Assembly (NCBI GenBank): GCA_018710845.1
Contig: DVJB01000048.1
Span: forward strand, 62,001 to 126,000
Reading direction: 5' to 3'
Length of the DNA stretch: 64,000 bases
Origin: Candidatus Onthomonas avicola
Lineage (GTDB): Bacteria > Bacillota > Clostridia > Oscillospirales > Oscillospiraceae
Part shown: piece by piece, positions 8,208 through 16,728 of the stretch
Layout of the letters: the number at the start of each line of letters is the position of its first letter
How positions within the stretch are numbered: the first letter of the stretch is position 1
Made by a program: the position numbers and the translations under genes
Notes under the pieces: model-generated
The model's database searches: none
What the model was told of the DNA's origin: nothing
What the model saw: the letters and a program-made list of their open reading frames with translations, nothing else

Positions 8208-9115
8208 GGGTGCCTCCCCTCCGTCTGTTCCAATTCCGGGAACCAGTACTCCCGGCTTCGTTCTCTCTTTGTCCCATCCATCTGCGCGAGCAGGGAGATC
8301 CCCTCCAGGGCGACCTCCAGCACGCGCTCCTGTGCTCCCTCCTCTCCGGACACTTCGCCGGTCAGGAGATTGTTTGTCACGGCGCACACTGCGCCGCCGC
8401 GATATCCGAGCAGCGAACACAGCCCGACAATGGCCGCCGACTCCCGGTCGGTATACAGCACGCCCGCCCGGTGGTAATAATCCAGTATCTCGGCATGCCG
8501 CGGCTGAAAATAGTTGTGGACAGAGGGCCGGCCCACGGCCAAATGCTCGCTGTCCGTCGAGCGACCAATCCCGACGGCGTAGTCCACGCCGCACCGCTCC
8601 GCCGCGCGGACCAGGGCGGTCACCACCTCATAGCTGCTGACAGCCGGAAAGGACGGGGTAATATACTCCTGCGTCAGGCCCTCATCGCGCACCACGCCGC
8701 TGGCGATGGCCAGAAATCCGGGCCGCCGGCGTGTGCTGATACCGCCCGCTCCGCCGACGCGCAGGAAGGTGTGCGCTCCGGTGTGCTCCATCAGCTCGAC
8801 CAGAGCAATCTCCGCCTCCGGGCCGCCGCTCCCACAGGAGAGCAGCGTGACCTCCGTCCCGCGGTAGCTGCCGGTGTAGGCCGTGCAGAGGCCGGATTTT
8901 CCCGTCAGTTCCGGAGCACTCAAAAACTGTTCCGCCCCCCGCTGCGCGCTGCACCCGTCGTCCAGCAGCGGGTCGTTCACCATCAGCAGGACATAGGGCG
9001 CGATGCGCGCCGGGTCAATCCCCGTCAGGGCGGGACGGCCGGCCTTCCAAAAGCCACCGGCCTGCATCACCTCCCGATAGGGATAGCTGGCCAGCAGATC
9101 GGCGGGGTAGTTCAC
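8204..9115 (-). CDS. Nucleoside phosphorylase (PNP/UDP family I)
   Basis: 303 aa, GTG start behind GGAGGGGGCGC. The motif LLSCGSGGPEAEIALVELME followed by GAHTFLRVGGAGG matches the phosphate and ribose binding region of uridine/purine phosphorylases (usual form GxGGPSxAI ... RxGTxGG). The later segment YTDRESAAIVGLC carries the acidic residues of the ribose pocket. The enzyme cleaves an N-glycosidic bond with phosphate to give a base and a sugar 1-phosphate. It is coupled by overlaps to YjbQ upstream and Gfo/Idh downstream. A phosphorylase inside a sugar ABC operon with base-modifying amidohydrolases is the main reason for proposing N-glycoside or nucleoside catabolism. Confidence 0.85.
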   Translation of the reverse strand: MNYPADLLASYPYREVMQAGGFWKAGRPALTGIDPARIAPYVLLMVNDPLLDDGCSAQRGAEQFLSAPELTGKSGLCTAYTGSYRGTEVTLLSCGSGGPEAEIALVELMEHTGAHTFLRVGGAGGISTRRRPGFLAIASGVVRDEGLTQEYITPSFPAVSSYEVVTALVRAAERCGVDYAVGIGRSTDSEHLAVGRPSVHNYFQPRHAEILDYYHRAGVLYTDRESAAIVGLCSLLGYRGGAVCAVTNNLLTGEVSGEEGAQERVLEVALEGISLLAQMDGTKRERSREYWFPELEQTEGRHP

Positions 9116-9534
9116 GCGCCCCCTCCTCCCGTCTCGGCCGGAAGGAGCTGCACCCAGACCTCGCGGCGGCGCGGCCCGTCAAACTCAAAGAAGAAAATAC
9201 CCTGCGATGAGCCGAGCTGGAGGGCGCCGTCCTCCACGATGACCGTCTGCCCCACGCCAAACAGAGCGGACTTGATGTGCCCCGCGGCGTCTGTCGGGGT
9301 GTCAAACTGATGCTTGAAATTCACCCTTGTGGGAATCAGGCGGTCGGTCTCCTCCTCAATATCCGCAAAGCCCAGCACATCCATGCGGGAGATCACGGTC
9401 AGGCCCGCCGTCGTGTGGGGCACCCAGAGCACCGCCGCGCCGCGCCGGAGTCCGCTCTCCTCCACTACCCGGCGCACCTCCTGCGTGATTTCCACCAGGC
9501 CGTTGCCGGCCGTCTTGAGCTCAATGCGCTTCAT
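9112..9534 (-). CDS. YjbQ/UPF0047-family protein (secondary thiamine-phosphate synthase fold)
   Basis: 140 aa, full length. Hallmarks are WVPHTTAGLTVI (about residues 38-49), AAGHIKSALFG (about 83) and LQLGSSQGIFFFEFDGPR (about 104-121). Some family members show weak thiamine-phosphate synthase activity, but the physiological role is not established. The gene overlaps its neighbours by 4 bp on each side (ATGA/GTGA), so it is part of the catabolic operon. No thiamine gene and no thiamine riboswitch is seen nearby, which argues for a metabolic or scaffold role here. Confidence 0.88.
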   Translation of the reverse strand: MKRIELKTAGNGLVEITQEVRRVVEESGLRRGAAVLWVPHTTAGLTVISRMDVLGFADIEEETDRLIPTRVNFKHQFDTPTDAAGHIKSALFGVGQTVIVEDGALQLGSSQGIFFFEFDGPRRREVWVQLLPAETGGGGA

Positions 9535-10664
9535 TGTCCATCCTCCTGCGCCACAAAGCGGCTGTTTTTGGGAAATTTCGACTCGTCCCAGACGCCGGCA
9601 TGGCCGCGGTAATAGTCCTCATCCAGGAACAAATTCATATAGGAGACCATCTGCGCCAGCAGGGCAAAGTGATACAGCGGGGCAAACAGCTCGCGTACCG
9701 GCTCGCCGCAGGCCACGGTATGTGCTCCACCGTCATCCCGGTCTGTGAAGACGAAATACGGTCTGCCCAGATGCCCGAGCAGCCAGATCAGCTCTTCCTG
9801 CCGGCCGGCGGCCAGCGCGTCCGCAGTGGTGAGCAAAATTGCGGGCAGTTTCGCCGGTTCGCGCCGGAAAAAGTTGAGGTGGAAGAACTCCTCGCTCTCC
9901 TGGGCCAGCGCCCCGGTCCCGACAGCCTCATAGATTTTGGCCACGCCAAACTCCGCCGAGCCGAGCGCCGGACCGCTGCCGATCAGCTCCACCTGTCCGT
10001 ATTCGGCGCAAAGGCGGGCCGCCTCCTTCAGCGTTTCCGCCTGGCCGTTGAGGACCGAACGAATTCGGCCGGCCAGGCCGCGCAGCTCTCTGCGCAGCGC
10101 CCCGGCCTCGTCCATGGTCATTACGCCCTTGTTCTCCCCCATGCGGATGGCCAGCATCAGCAACGCCAGCAGGGTGGCGATGCAGGAGCGGACCTCTGGC
10201 GCGGCAGGATATGGCTCAATGGCGGTACAGATGACTCCGTCGCTCAGCTTGCCCAGCGTACTGTCCGGGCGGGCAGTGATGGCCAGCACGAGCGCGCCGG
10301 TCTCCTTCCACGCTCTGGCCGCCTCGACCACGCGTGCCGTCTCTCCGGAATTGCTGATAGCGATCAACAGGTTGTGGCATCCCGGCTGGGGAAGCCACCC
10401 GTCCGGCAGATAACGCGCCGCCTCCAGCGAGCGAACCGCCTGCGCGTCCACATGAGCCAGGCGCGCGAACGCCTGCCGGGCCGCCTTTGCCGCGATATAG
10501 GAGTCTCCGCTTCCCACGAGATAGAGGTGCTTGACCTGATAGGTCTGCTCTACCGAGAGGGCAAAACGCACCTCCTCTTTCCAGCGCTCCACCAGCTCCT
10601 CCAACAGGGCCGGAATGCTGCACACCTGCCGGTACATGGCGTTTTGTTCTGTGAACAATCTCAT
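9531..10664 (-). CDS. SIS-domain sugar-phosphate isomerase/deglycase-like protein
   Basis: 377 aa from ATG 10664 (GGAGG with a short spacer); the open frame runs further upstream but is not protein-like. Two SIS domains are visible: YLVGSGDSYIAAKAARQAF with ISNSGETARVVEAA in the first, and LIGSGPALGSAEFGVAKIYE in the second. The glutaminase domain of GlmS is absent, so it resembles AgaS or FrlB (fructoselysine-6-phosphate deglycase) types. These act on aminated sugar phosphates. In this operon it could release an amine from a phosphorylated sugar conjugate after kinase action. The stop overlaps the start of yjbQ. Confidence 0.8.
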   Translation of the reverse strand: MRLFTEQNAMYRQVCSIPALLEELVERWKEEVRFALSVEQTYQVKHLYLVGSGDSYIAAKAARQAFARLAHVDAQAVRSLEAARYLPDGWLPQPGCHNLLIAISNSGETARVVEAARAWKETGALVLAITARPDSTLGKLSDGVICTAIEPYPAAPEVRSCIATLLALLMLAIRMGENKGVMTMDEAGALRRELRGLAGRIRSVLNGQAETLKEAARLCAEYGQVELIGSGPALGSAEFGVAKIYEAVGTGALAQESEEFFHLNFFRREPAKLPAILLTTADALAAGRQEELIWLLGHLGRPYFVFTDRDDGGAHTVACGEPVRELFAPLYHFALLAQMVSYMNLFLDEDYYRGHAGVWDESKFPKNSRFVAQEDGQ

Positions 10665-10677
10665 TCCCTCCAGACAG

Positions 10678-11586
10678 TCAGTAAATTTTTTCCGCGCGCA
10701 GCAGCCCAGCGCGCCGCCGGGCCTCCTCCATTTGGACCGGCGTAAACTCTGCCGGCGGGCCAAACTGCTCCAGCATAAAGGAGGCGGAGGTATTCCCGCA
10801 GCGTCCCGCCCATTCCAGGTCACCGTCCGATTCACAGTAGCCCGCTAAAAATCCTCCGGCGGAGGCGTTGCCGCAGCCGGTGACATCCACCACCTCGGAC
10901 GGCCAGACGGAGACCTTCCAGCACGTCCCGGCGTCCGCCGCCAGCGCCCCCTCGGCGCCCATGTGGAGAAAGAGCTTGCGCGCGCCCAGCGCCAGCAGGC
11001 TGTGCACCATCCGCTCCGGCTCCCGCTCTTCGGTCAGCGCCAGGGCCTCGGCATAGTTCAAAGACAGGATATCCGCCGTCTCCAGATACTGGCGAAAGGC
11101 CGGCCGGTTTTCTGCCCGGGCATCGCTGCCGCGCAGCTCCCAGAGCAGAACGGCACGCTTGTCCCGCTTCCAGGCGGACAATTCCTCCCAGTAGGACGGC
11201 TCATGGCCCAGATAGACATACAGGCCCTTGCAGTCATCATAGTCGCGCGGAATATTGTGAACGCGCGGCATCATGCGCGACAACGGGGCGGTCCCGGGCA
11301 CCGGCTCCTCCTGCCGCTCCTCGCCGCCGCGATAAACGCAGCGGGTATGGGGGGAGCGCACCGGCTCCTCCCATGTGCCCTTCAGATCCACGCCGGCTGC
11401 CCGGAGCCACGCGCCGTGCATCGGCAGAAAATCCGTCCCCAGCCCGCTGCAGACGCCCAGGCTGTCTGACCAGTAGCGAATCCCAGCCAGGGTATAGGCC
11501 ACGCCGCCCGGCAGGTTGAGATAGCTTGGGCCGCCGGCATAGAGGATGTCATCGGTCAGCAGCTGTCCGAGTACGACGTAGTCCAT
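10678..11586 (-). CDS. PfkB-family kinase paralogue with Asp-to-Asn change in the active-site motif
   Basis: 302 aa from ATG 11586 with an AAGAGG site. The fold is ribokinase-like (LPGGVAYTLAGI near 25, SLNYAEALAL near 175), but the signature reads DVTGCGNASAGGF. The position normally held by catalytic Asp is Asn240; the codon is AAC, so this is not a translation ambiguity. The rest of the anion-hole motif is kept, which suggests an active or ligand-binding variant rather than a decaying gene. Some Mak32-like proteins carry a similar GN motif. It lies 13 bp upstream of the SIS gene in the same operon. Confidence 0.82.
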   Translation of the reverse strand: MDYVVLGQLLTDDILYAGGPSYLNLPGGVAYTLAGIRYWSDSLGVCSGLGTDFLPMHGAWLRAAGVDLKGTWEEPVRSPHTRCVYRGGEERQEEPVPGTAPLSRMMPRVHNIPRDYDDCKGLYVYLGHEPSYWEELSAWKRDKRAVLLWELRGSDARAENRPAFRQYLETADILSLNYAEALALTEEREPERMVHSLLALGARKLFLHMGAEGALAADAGTCWKVSVWPSEVVDVTGCGNASAGGFLAGYCESDGDLEWAGRCGNTSASFMLEQFGPPAEFTPVQMEEARRRAGLLRAEKIY

Positions 11587-11608
11587 TCCAAATCCTCTTC
11601 CCGCGCGC

Positions 11609-12469
11609 TCACAGCTCGATGCCGTGGAACTGCTGCATGCCCTGGTAGCATCTGCGGATGCTCTCAAATTCGCCCAGCTTGGTCCAGTCCTGCTCCAGGA
11701 TGAAGTATTCCAGCGCGCCGCTCTCGTTGCCCGCGTCAATGATGCGCTGGATGTCCATAATGCCCCAGCCGATCTCGCAGAAGGTGTCCTTGTTCTCAAT
11801 CCGGTCATACACCGCGCGGCACATCACCTCGCCCGGAATCACCCGCGCCGGCAGATAGATCTCGTGGCCATGGCCTTTCGTATAGTCCTTCTGATGGATC
11901 ATGCTCACCCGCTTGCCCAGGCGGCGAATCTCCTCCGCCGGGTCCACGCCGCCGCGCATCGCCCAGAAGGTGTCGATCTCAATTTTCACCAGGTCCGGAT
12001 CGGTGTTCTCCAGGAGCATCTCCCAGATGGTCTTCTCCTCGCCGGGCAGCTTCATAAACTCGTGGAAGTGGTTGTGATAGTGGAACTGGATGCCGTGCTT
12101 GGCGCAGGTCGCCCCGGTCTGGTTGAGCCACTCGGCCCGGCGGAGCACCTCGTCCCGGTTCTGATAGAAGTCCCGGGAGAAGACCACGTTGTGGTTCCCG
12201 ATCTCACACTGGTACTCGCACAGCTCGTCCAGGTGGTCAAACGGATCAAACATGATGGAGATGATCCGGATGCCCACGTCATCCAGGAATTTGTTCAGCT
12301 CGGAGGCCGGCATATGGAATCCAGCCCCTTTGTCGTGCTCCGTGTCAAAGTTGGATACCTCCACATAGCGGTAGCCCGCCGCGGCCAGCTCCCGGAATGT
12401 CCCGATCGGGTCCTCTCTCATGTGATTTTGCACGTTGCAGGTCTGAATGCCCAATTTTGCCATTGCCAT
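11609..12469 (-). CDS. Sugar phosphate isomerase/epimerase, TIM-barrel family
   Basis: 286 aa, complete. The start ATG at 12469 follows AGGAG at a good distance. Probable metal-site segments are QFHYHNHFHEF (about residues 128-138), KIEIDTFWAMRGGVD (about 160) and VSMIHQKDYTKG (about 188). This HYHNH...EIDTFW...HQKD pattern is seen in Gfo/Idh-partnered TIM-barrel isomerases and 3-keto-glycoside hydrolases. It is the first enzyme gene downstream of the transporter genes, hence probably an early step. It differs from the partial family member at 1-761. Confidence 0.87.
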   Translation of the reverse strand: MAMAKLGIQTCNVQNHMREDPIGTFRELAAAGYRYVEVSNFDTEHDKGAGFHMPASELNKFLDDVGIRIISIMFDPFDHLDELCEYQCEIGNHNVVFSRDFYQNRDEVLRRAEWLNQTGATCAKHGIQFHYHNHFHEFMKLPGEEKTIWEMLLENTDPDLVKIEIDTFWAMRGGVDPAEEIRRLGKRVSMIHQKDYTKGHGHEIYLPARVIPGEVMCRAVYDRIENKDTFCEIGWGIMDIQRIIDAGNESGALEYFILEQDWTKLGEFESIRRCYQGMQQFHGIEL

Positions 12470-12537
12470 CGTTGTAAACTCCTTTCTGTATTTGCCGCGG
12501 CGCCGTTTGCGGCGGCTCCGCCCTTTTGTCGTCTCTT

Positions 12538-13362
12538 TCAGCCCTTCAGGTCCCCCGCGGTCAAGCCGGAGATAAAGTATTTCGAGCCGGCGATAAAGAC
12601 CAGAATCAGGGGCAGCGTCCCGAGGGAGAGCGCGCAGATCTGCGCGGCGTAGTTGGTGCTGTACTGTGTCGCCAGGCGAGAGATGCCCAGCGTCACCGGA
12701 TAGAGCTCCGTGTCATTCAGGATGACCAGCGGAAGCATATACGTGTTCCAGTTCCACATAAACTGCAGAATCGCCAGTGTGGCCAGCGCCGGTTTGACAT
12801 AGGGGATGACAATCTGCAGGAACAGCCGGAACTCCCCGCATCCGTCCATCCGCGCGCTCTCAATCACCTCGTTCGGCACGTTGGTCTTGATATACTGCGT
12901 CATCCAAAACGCTCCAAAGCAGTTGGCCGCAAAGTAGAGGATGATCGCCTCCCGCGTCCCGCTCAGCCCGAGATAGCGCAGCTCAATCATATAGCCAATG
13001 ACACCCACCTGAGAGGGGATCATCATGGCCGCAATGATAAAGAGCAGCAAAAACCGGGACCCGGGGAACCGGAACTTGGCCAGCCCATAGCCTGCCAGCG
13101 AGCTGATAATCAGCGCTGCCAGCGTGGTCAGGACGGCGATATAGAAGCTGTTTTTGTAAAATACCAGGAAGCCGCCCTCAAATACCGTCTGCAGATTCTC
13201 CAGCAGATGGGTGCCCGGCAGCATGCTGGCGCTGTCGCCGATCTCATAAGTGGAATAGGTCCCCATGAGCAGCATCATATAAAACGGGTAGAGACAGATC
13301 AATGCCGTGACCGTCAGAACCACATAGGTCAAAATCTTACTGCCTCTGCTGCTAAGACCCAT
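12538..13362 (-). CDS. Carbohydrate ABC transporter permease, MalG type
   Basis: 274 aa with six predicted membrane segments; the first is VVLTVTALICLYPFYMML. The EAA loop that docks the ATPase reads VIESARMDGCGEFRLFLQIV, and the C-terminal segment is normal for the family. It forms a heterodimer with the MalF-type permease encoded just upstream and receives substrate from the lipoprotein at 14484-15854. No ATP-binding subunit is encoded in the window, so a shared MsmK/UgpC-type ATPase elsewhere is presumed, as is common for CUT1 importers in Firmicutes. Confidence 0.93.
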   Translation of the reverse strand: MGLSSRGSKILTYVVLTVTALICLYPFYMMLLMGTYSTYEIGDSASMLPGTHLLENLQTVFEGGFLVFYKNSFYIAVLTTLAALIISSLAGYGLAKFRFPGSRFLLLFIIAAMMIPSQVGVIGYMIELRYLGLSGTREAIILYFAANCFGAFWMTQYIKTNVPNEVIESARMDGCGEFRLFLQIVIPYVKPALATLAILQFMWNWNTYMLPLVILNDTELYPVTLGISRLATQYSTNYAAQICALSLGTLPLILVFIAGSKYFISGLTAGDLKG

Positions 13363-13413
13363 ACCGCTCCCTCCTTTCCCGTCGGCCCATGCCGCCTGTG
13401 TGCATCCGCTCCA

Positions 13414-14367
13414 TCATCCGTCCTCCCTGATTCCTCGCATGCGCGGAATCATCGTCACGAGGGAGAAGATGATAATAATGATAAACAGCAGGTAGCTGAT
13501 CGCCGAGGCATAGCCAAAGTCGCGCACGGCGCTGTTTCCAAAGGCGATATAGTATAGATACCACACCGGCGTCAGGCAGGTTCTGCCCGGACCTCCAATC
13601 GCCGCAGAGGTATTGCCCGCCGTAAAGAGTGTTTTGACCGCGTCGAAAATCTGCAGACCGTCAATCAGGGTGGTGATGACGATAAACATTGTGATGTTCC
13701 GAAGCATCGGCAAAATGATGCGGAAGATCATATTCCAGAATTTGCAGCCGTCCAGCGAGGCCGCCTCAATCACATCCCGCGGGATGCTGGTCAGAGCGGA
13801 CAGGTAGAGCGTCACCACATAGCCAAAGGTCTTCCAGATCTGCATTACGATGACAATCGACCTGGCAAACTCCTGACTGCCCAGCCAGTCAATCGGCTCG
13901 GATATGATATTCAGCCGCATCAGCAGTGCGTTCACCGTCCCGGACTGCCAGCTGAACATCATGGAAAACAGCATGCCGACCGCGACCGGCACCACCACGT
14001 AGGGCAAAAACATGCTGACCTGAAACGCCCTTCTCAGCCGCAGGTTTCTGGCGTAGAGCAGCACGGCGATCACAAACGATAAGATCAGCGTCACCGGCAG
14101 ATAGCCCAGCACAATCAGAAAGACGTTTTTGATGCTGGTCCAGAACAGCGTGTCCGTCTGAATGGCCCTGATATAGTTTGCAAATCCGACAAAGGTCTGC
14201 TCCCCGATGCCGTCCCAGGAGAAAAAGCTGAGATAGAGGGTGTAGAGGAGCGGAAACAGATTAAATACGAGATAGAACGCGACAAACGGCAGGACAAACA
14301 AGATTCCCTTCCGGTTGGTGCGCGCGTTAAGTGTCGTCCGTCTTCGCGACAACGCAGTTGTGTTCAC
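13414..14367 (-). CDS. Carbohydrate ABC transporter permease, MalF type
   Basis: 317 aa using the GTG at 14367, which has GGGAGG six bases upstream; codons before it look non-coding. The first membrane helix is ILFVLPFVAFYLVFNLFPLL, and the EAA loop is VIEAASLDGCKFWNMIFRIIL. The protein belongs to the CUT1 importer class (oligosaccharides, glycosides). A strong stem-loop separates it from the binding-protein gene upstream, which usually lowers permease expression relative to the binding protein. The last codons lie about 50 bp before the MalG-type permease. Confidence 0.92.
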   Translation of the reverse strand: MNTTALSRRRTTLNARTNRKGILFVLPFVAFYLVFNLFPLLYTLYLSFFSWDGIGEQTFVGFANYIRAIQTDTLFWTSIKNVFLIVLGYLPVTLILSFVIAVLLYARNLRLRRAFQVSMFLPYVVVPVAVGMLFSMMFSWQSGTVNALLMRLNIISEPIDWLGSQEFARSIVIVMQIWKTFGYVVTLYLSALTSIPRDVIEAASLDGCKFWNMIFRIILPMLRNITMFIVITTLIDGLQIFDAVKTLFTAGNTSAAIGGPGRTCLTPVWYLYYIAFGNSAVRDFGYASAISYLLFIIIIIFSLVTMIPRMRGIREDG

Positions 14368-14411
14368 AGCACCACCTCCCGCAGCTCTTTCCCAAAAACT
14401 GCAACTGCGCA

Positions 14412-14442
14412 GTGAGCGGCGGCCGTACTGTCCGCCGCTCAC
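14412..14442 (-). terminator. Intercistronic stem-loop between binding-protein and permease genes
   Basis: The 11-bp perfect stem GTGAGCGGCGG/CCGCCGCTCAC encloses a 9-nt loop just downstream of the substrate-binding protein stop. No U-run follows, so it is more likely an mRNA-stability or partial-attenuation hairpin than a full terminator. Confidence 0.6.
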
Positions 14443-14483
14443 GCTGTGTCAGGAGCCTGAAGCGTTTCAGGCCATCGCTTTTA

Positions 14484-15854
14484 TCACTCGACCGTGACGT
14501 CCGTCGGAAGCAGCAGCGCAATCTCGTCCATTGCGGCCGCGACCGCGTCTTCACAGGTCATATTCGGATCGTCCTGGATCAAGCCCATCACCGTTGCCGT
14601 CACCGTCTTGATGGAGCCGTCATAGGCACTGGGGGCGCGGACGGACATCTCCGGGGCGACCTCTTCGAGCAGGAAGCGGTTGACGTCCTGGCCGGCAAAG
14701 AATTCGTCCTCCGAGGTGGCGTCAGGATGATTGACATAGTAGTCCTTCATCGGAGTCAGCATCTCCATCTGGCCGAGCGCCTCTTCCACGCCGGTGTCCG
14801 AGAGCAGGCAGTGCTGCAGGAAGAGCCAGGCGTTCTCCTTATTCTCTCCGCCGGCGAGCATGCCAATGCCGGTACCGCCCAGGTAATACGCGCCGCCCGG
14901 CGCACGGATGACGGAGAAGTCACCGGAAAGTTCCTCTGCGTTCGGCTTCACGGCCGAGGTCCCGCTCCAGGGCGCGTACTGCCAAAATACGACAGTCCCA
15001 TTGCTGTAAGAGGCGTTCCAGTCAGTGCTCCAACGGTTGACCTTGCCGACGCAGTTGTTGTCGCGCAGCTTGGTCATAATGTCAAACATATAGGTGAAAT
15101 ACTTGGTGAGATAGAGGGTATGGCTCTCCGCGTCGTAGATCTCGTCTGTGTACTGGCTGTCAATCATCCAGTTGATCTCGTCCAGACCGGCCAGAGCGCG
15201 AACCGTGCCGCCGGACTGCTCATAGATCTGCGCGCCCACTTCACAGAAGGCATCCCAGTCGGGGATCATCGCCATGATCTCGTCCATGTCGTCGGTGCCC
15301 AGATACTCCTTGGCCAGGCTGCGGCGGTAGAGCATGCCGGCCGGGTTGTAGTTCTGCTCCACAATGCACACACGCCCGTTCTCGTCCCGGATCGCCGCTT
15401 GGAGCGAGTCCTCCAGCGCGGAGCCGTCGAAGTTGTACGGGGCCTGAGACAGGTCTTCCCACACGTCCAGCGCCAGATGCTGCCCGCGGGTGTTCATCTC
15501 CACGTAGGCCAGATCGGGCATCTCTCCGCCGGAGGAGGCCAGGGAGACCAGCTTGCTGTAGACGTCGCCGTTGTCGGCCAAAATAATCTCTACCTCAATG
15601 TCGGGATACACCTTGTTAAAGGACTCGGCATAGATCTGGCATTCAGACTCCGACCAGGTGAGAATGCTCAGCTTCCCACTGGGCTCCTCTCCATCTGCGG
15701 AGTCTTCTGCCGCCGCATCCCCGGTATCCGATTCTGTCGTGTTCTCTGTGTTTGTCTCTGTCGTGTCGGTCGCGGCGTCATTCGTACCGGCACAGCCCGC
15801 GAGCAGGCTGAGCAGCATGATGAAGGCGACGCTGATGGCTAGGATCTTTTTCAT
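14484..15854 (-). CDS. ABC transporter substrate-binding lipoprotein (sugar type)
   Basis: 456 aa from ATG 15854 with AGAAGGGAG upstream. It has a lipoprotein signal peptide MKKILAISVAFIMLLSLLAG and Cys21 as the lipidation site. An acidic, Ser/Thr-rich linker follows, then a type-1 solute-binding domain (LSILTWSESECQIYAESFNKV) close to the family 1 extracellular sugar-binding proteins. It captures the substrate outside the cell for the two permeases. Ligand identity cannot be predicted from sequence alone and is the key unknown of the operon. Confidence 0.92.
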   Translation of the reverse strand: MKKILAISVAFIMLLSLLAGCAGTNDAATDTTETNTENTTESDTGDAAAEDSADGEEPSGKLSILTWSESECQIYAESFNKVYPDIEVEIILADNGDVYSKLVSLASSGGEMPDLAYVEMNTRGQHLALDVWEDLSQAPYNFDGSALEDSLQAAIRDENGRVCIVEQNYNPAGMLYRRSLAKEYLGTDDMDEIMAMIPDWDAFCEVGAQIYEQSGGTVRALAGLDEINWMIDSQYTDEIYDAESHTLYLTKYFTYMFDIMTKLRDNNCVGKVNRWSTDWNASYSNGTVVFWQYAPWSGTSAVKPNAEELSGDFSVIRAPGGAYYLGGTGIGMLAGGENKENAWLFLQHCLLSDTGVEEALGQMEMLTPMKDYYVNHPDATSEDEFFAGQDVNRFLLEEVAPEMSVRAPSAYDGSIKTVTATVMGLIQDDPNMTCEDAVAAAMDEIALLLPTDVTVE

Positions 15855-15949
15855 TTTGGTTCTCCCTTCTTTTGGTTTGTATGAAACAGCGCTGCTGGTC
15901 CATCCCTCTAATATTATCCGAAACGGCACCTCACACGGCCGCAGGCAGA

Positions 15950-16687
15950 TCAAAATAGGCTGTTGATCTTGTCAATGCTGATCGTCGTGGACAGGCTCAG
16001 TTTATCCGGATGAAAATAGTAAATACCCGCGCCGCACATCTGGTCAGACAGATCGAAGTACCGCTCCTCCCAATAGATAAACGGGCGGTCCGGCGCGATA
16101 TGGAACCACTCGGCAATCTCCTCGTTCGTACAGCATTTGACATCGTAGGCGATATAGGCCAGCGGGTCCTTCAGATATCTGGCACAGAAATGCGGCACAT
16201 CGCAGACCGGCGGTTCCGCCTCCGGCTCTTCGGCAAAGGCCGTCTGCAAAACCTGCGAGTCGCCGTAGATGACCGGCGCCCCGTCGGCATAATAGCGCCA
16301 GTGGCTGGCGTGCACCGTAACGTCCGGCTGTTCGAACAGATGCGCCGCCGGCCCATGCGCGGGTAAAAAGCCCTGCCAGTCAATATACAGCTCTCCAGTC
16401 GCAAACGTATCCTGAATGATCTTCAAAAAATTTGCACCCAGATTGGTCCTCGTCTTCATATTGACGACTGACGGCAGGCCAAACGTGCCCTTCCCGTGCA
16501 CCGTCTTGATATAGCCGTTGCGCAGCAGCAGCTTCAGCGCCTCGCGGATGGTCGCCCGGCTGACGCCCATCTGCGCCGCCAGATCGTCCTCCGAGGGCAG
16601 ACGGTTTTCTCCCGGATTCATCTGCCGGATCTCCTCCAGCAGATAGTCATAGACCTGATCTGCTCTCGTCTTGGCAATCAATTTCAC
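15950..16687 (-). CDS. GntR-family transcriptional regulator with UTRA domain
   Basis: 245 aa. The N-terminal winged helix shows LPSEDDLAAQMGVSRATIRE (about residues 30-49) followed by LKLLLRNGYIKTVHGKGTF. The C-terminal part is a UTRA-like sensor domain, which in relatives such as NagR or TreR binds a phosphorylated sugar. The gene is first in the minus-strand run and probably autoregulates it through the palindrome at 16729-16752. The binding-protein gene starts 95 bp downstream, leaving room for an additional promoter that I could not define. Confidence 0.9.
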   Translation of the reverse strand: MKLIAKTRADQVYDYLLEEIRQMNPGENRLPSEDDLAAQMGVSRATIREALKLLLRNGYIKTVHGKGTFGLPSVVNMKTRTNLGANFLKIIQDTFATGELYIDWQGFLPAHGPAAHLFEQPDVTVHASHWRYYADGAPVIYGDSQVLQTAFAEEPEAEPPVCDVPHFCARYLKDPLAYIAYDVKCCTNEEIAEWFHIAPDRPFIYWEERYFDLSDQMCGAGIYYFHPDKLSLSTTISIDKINSLF

Positions 16688-16728
16688 ACAGACTCCCTCC
16701 CTTTCTTACAAGTATTGATCTCTCTCGT

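Noticed and set aside
8208-8594. N-terminal extension of the second Gfo/Idh gene
   Set aside because: It overlaps the nucleoside phosphorylase gene; the Rossmann motif starts right after the ATG at 8207, which is coupled as ATGA.
9112-9534. Thiamine-biosynthesis locus suggested by YjbQ
   Set aside because: No thi genes or thiamine riboswitch nearby, and the enzymatic role of the family is weakly supported.
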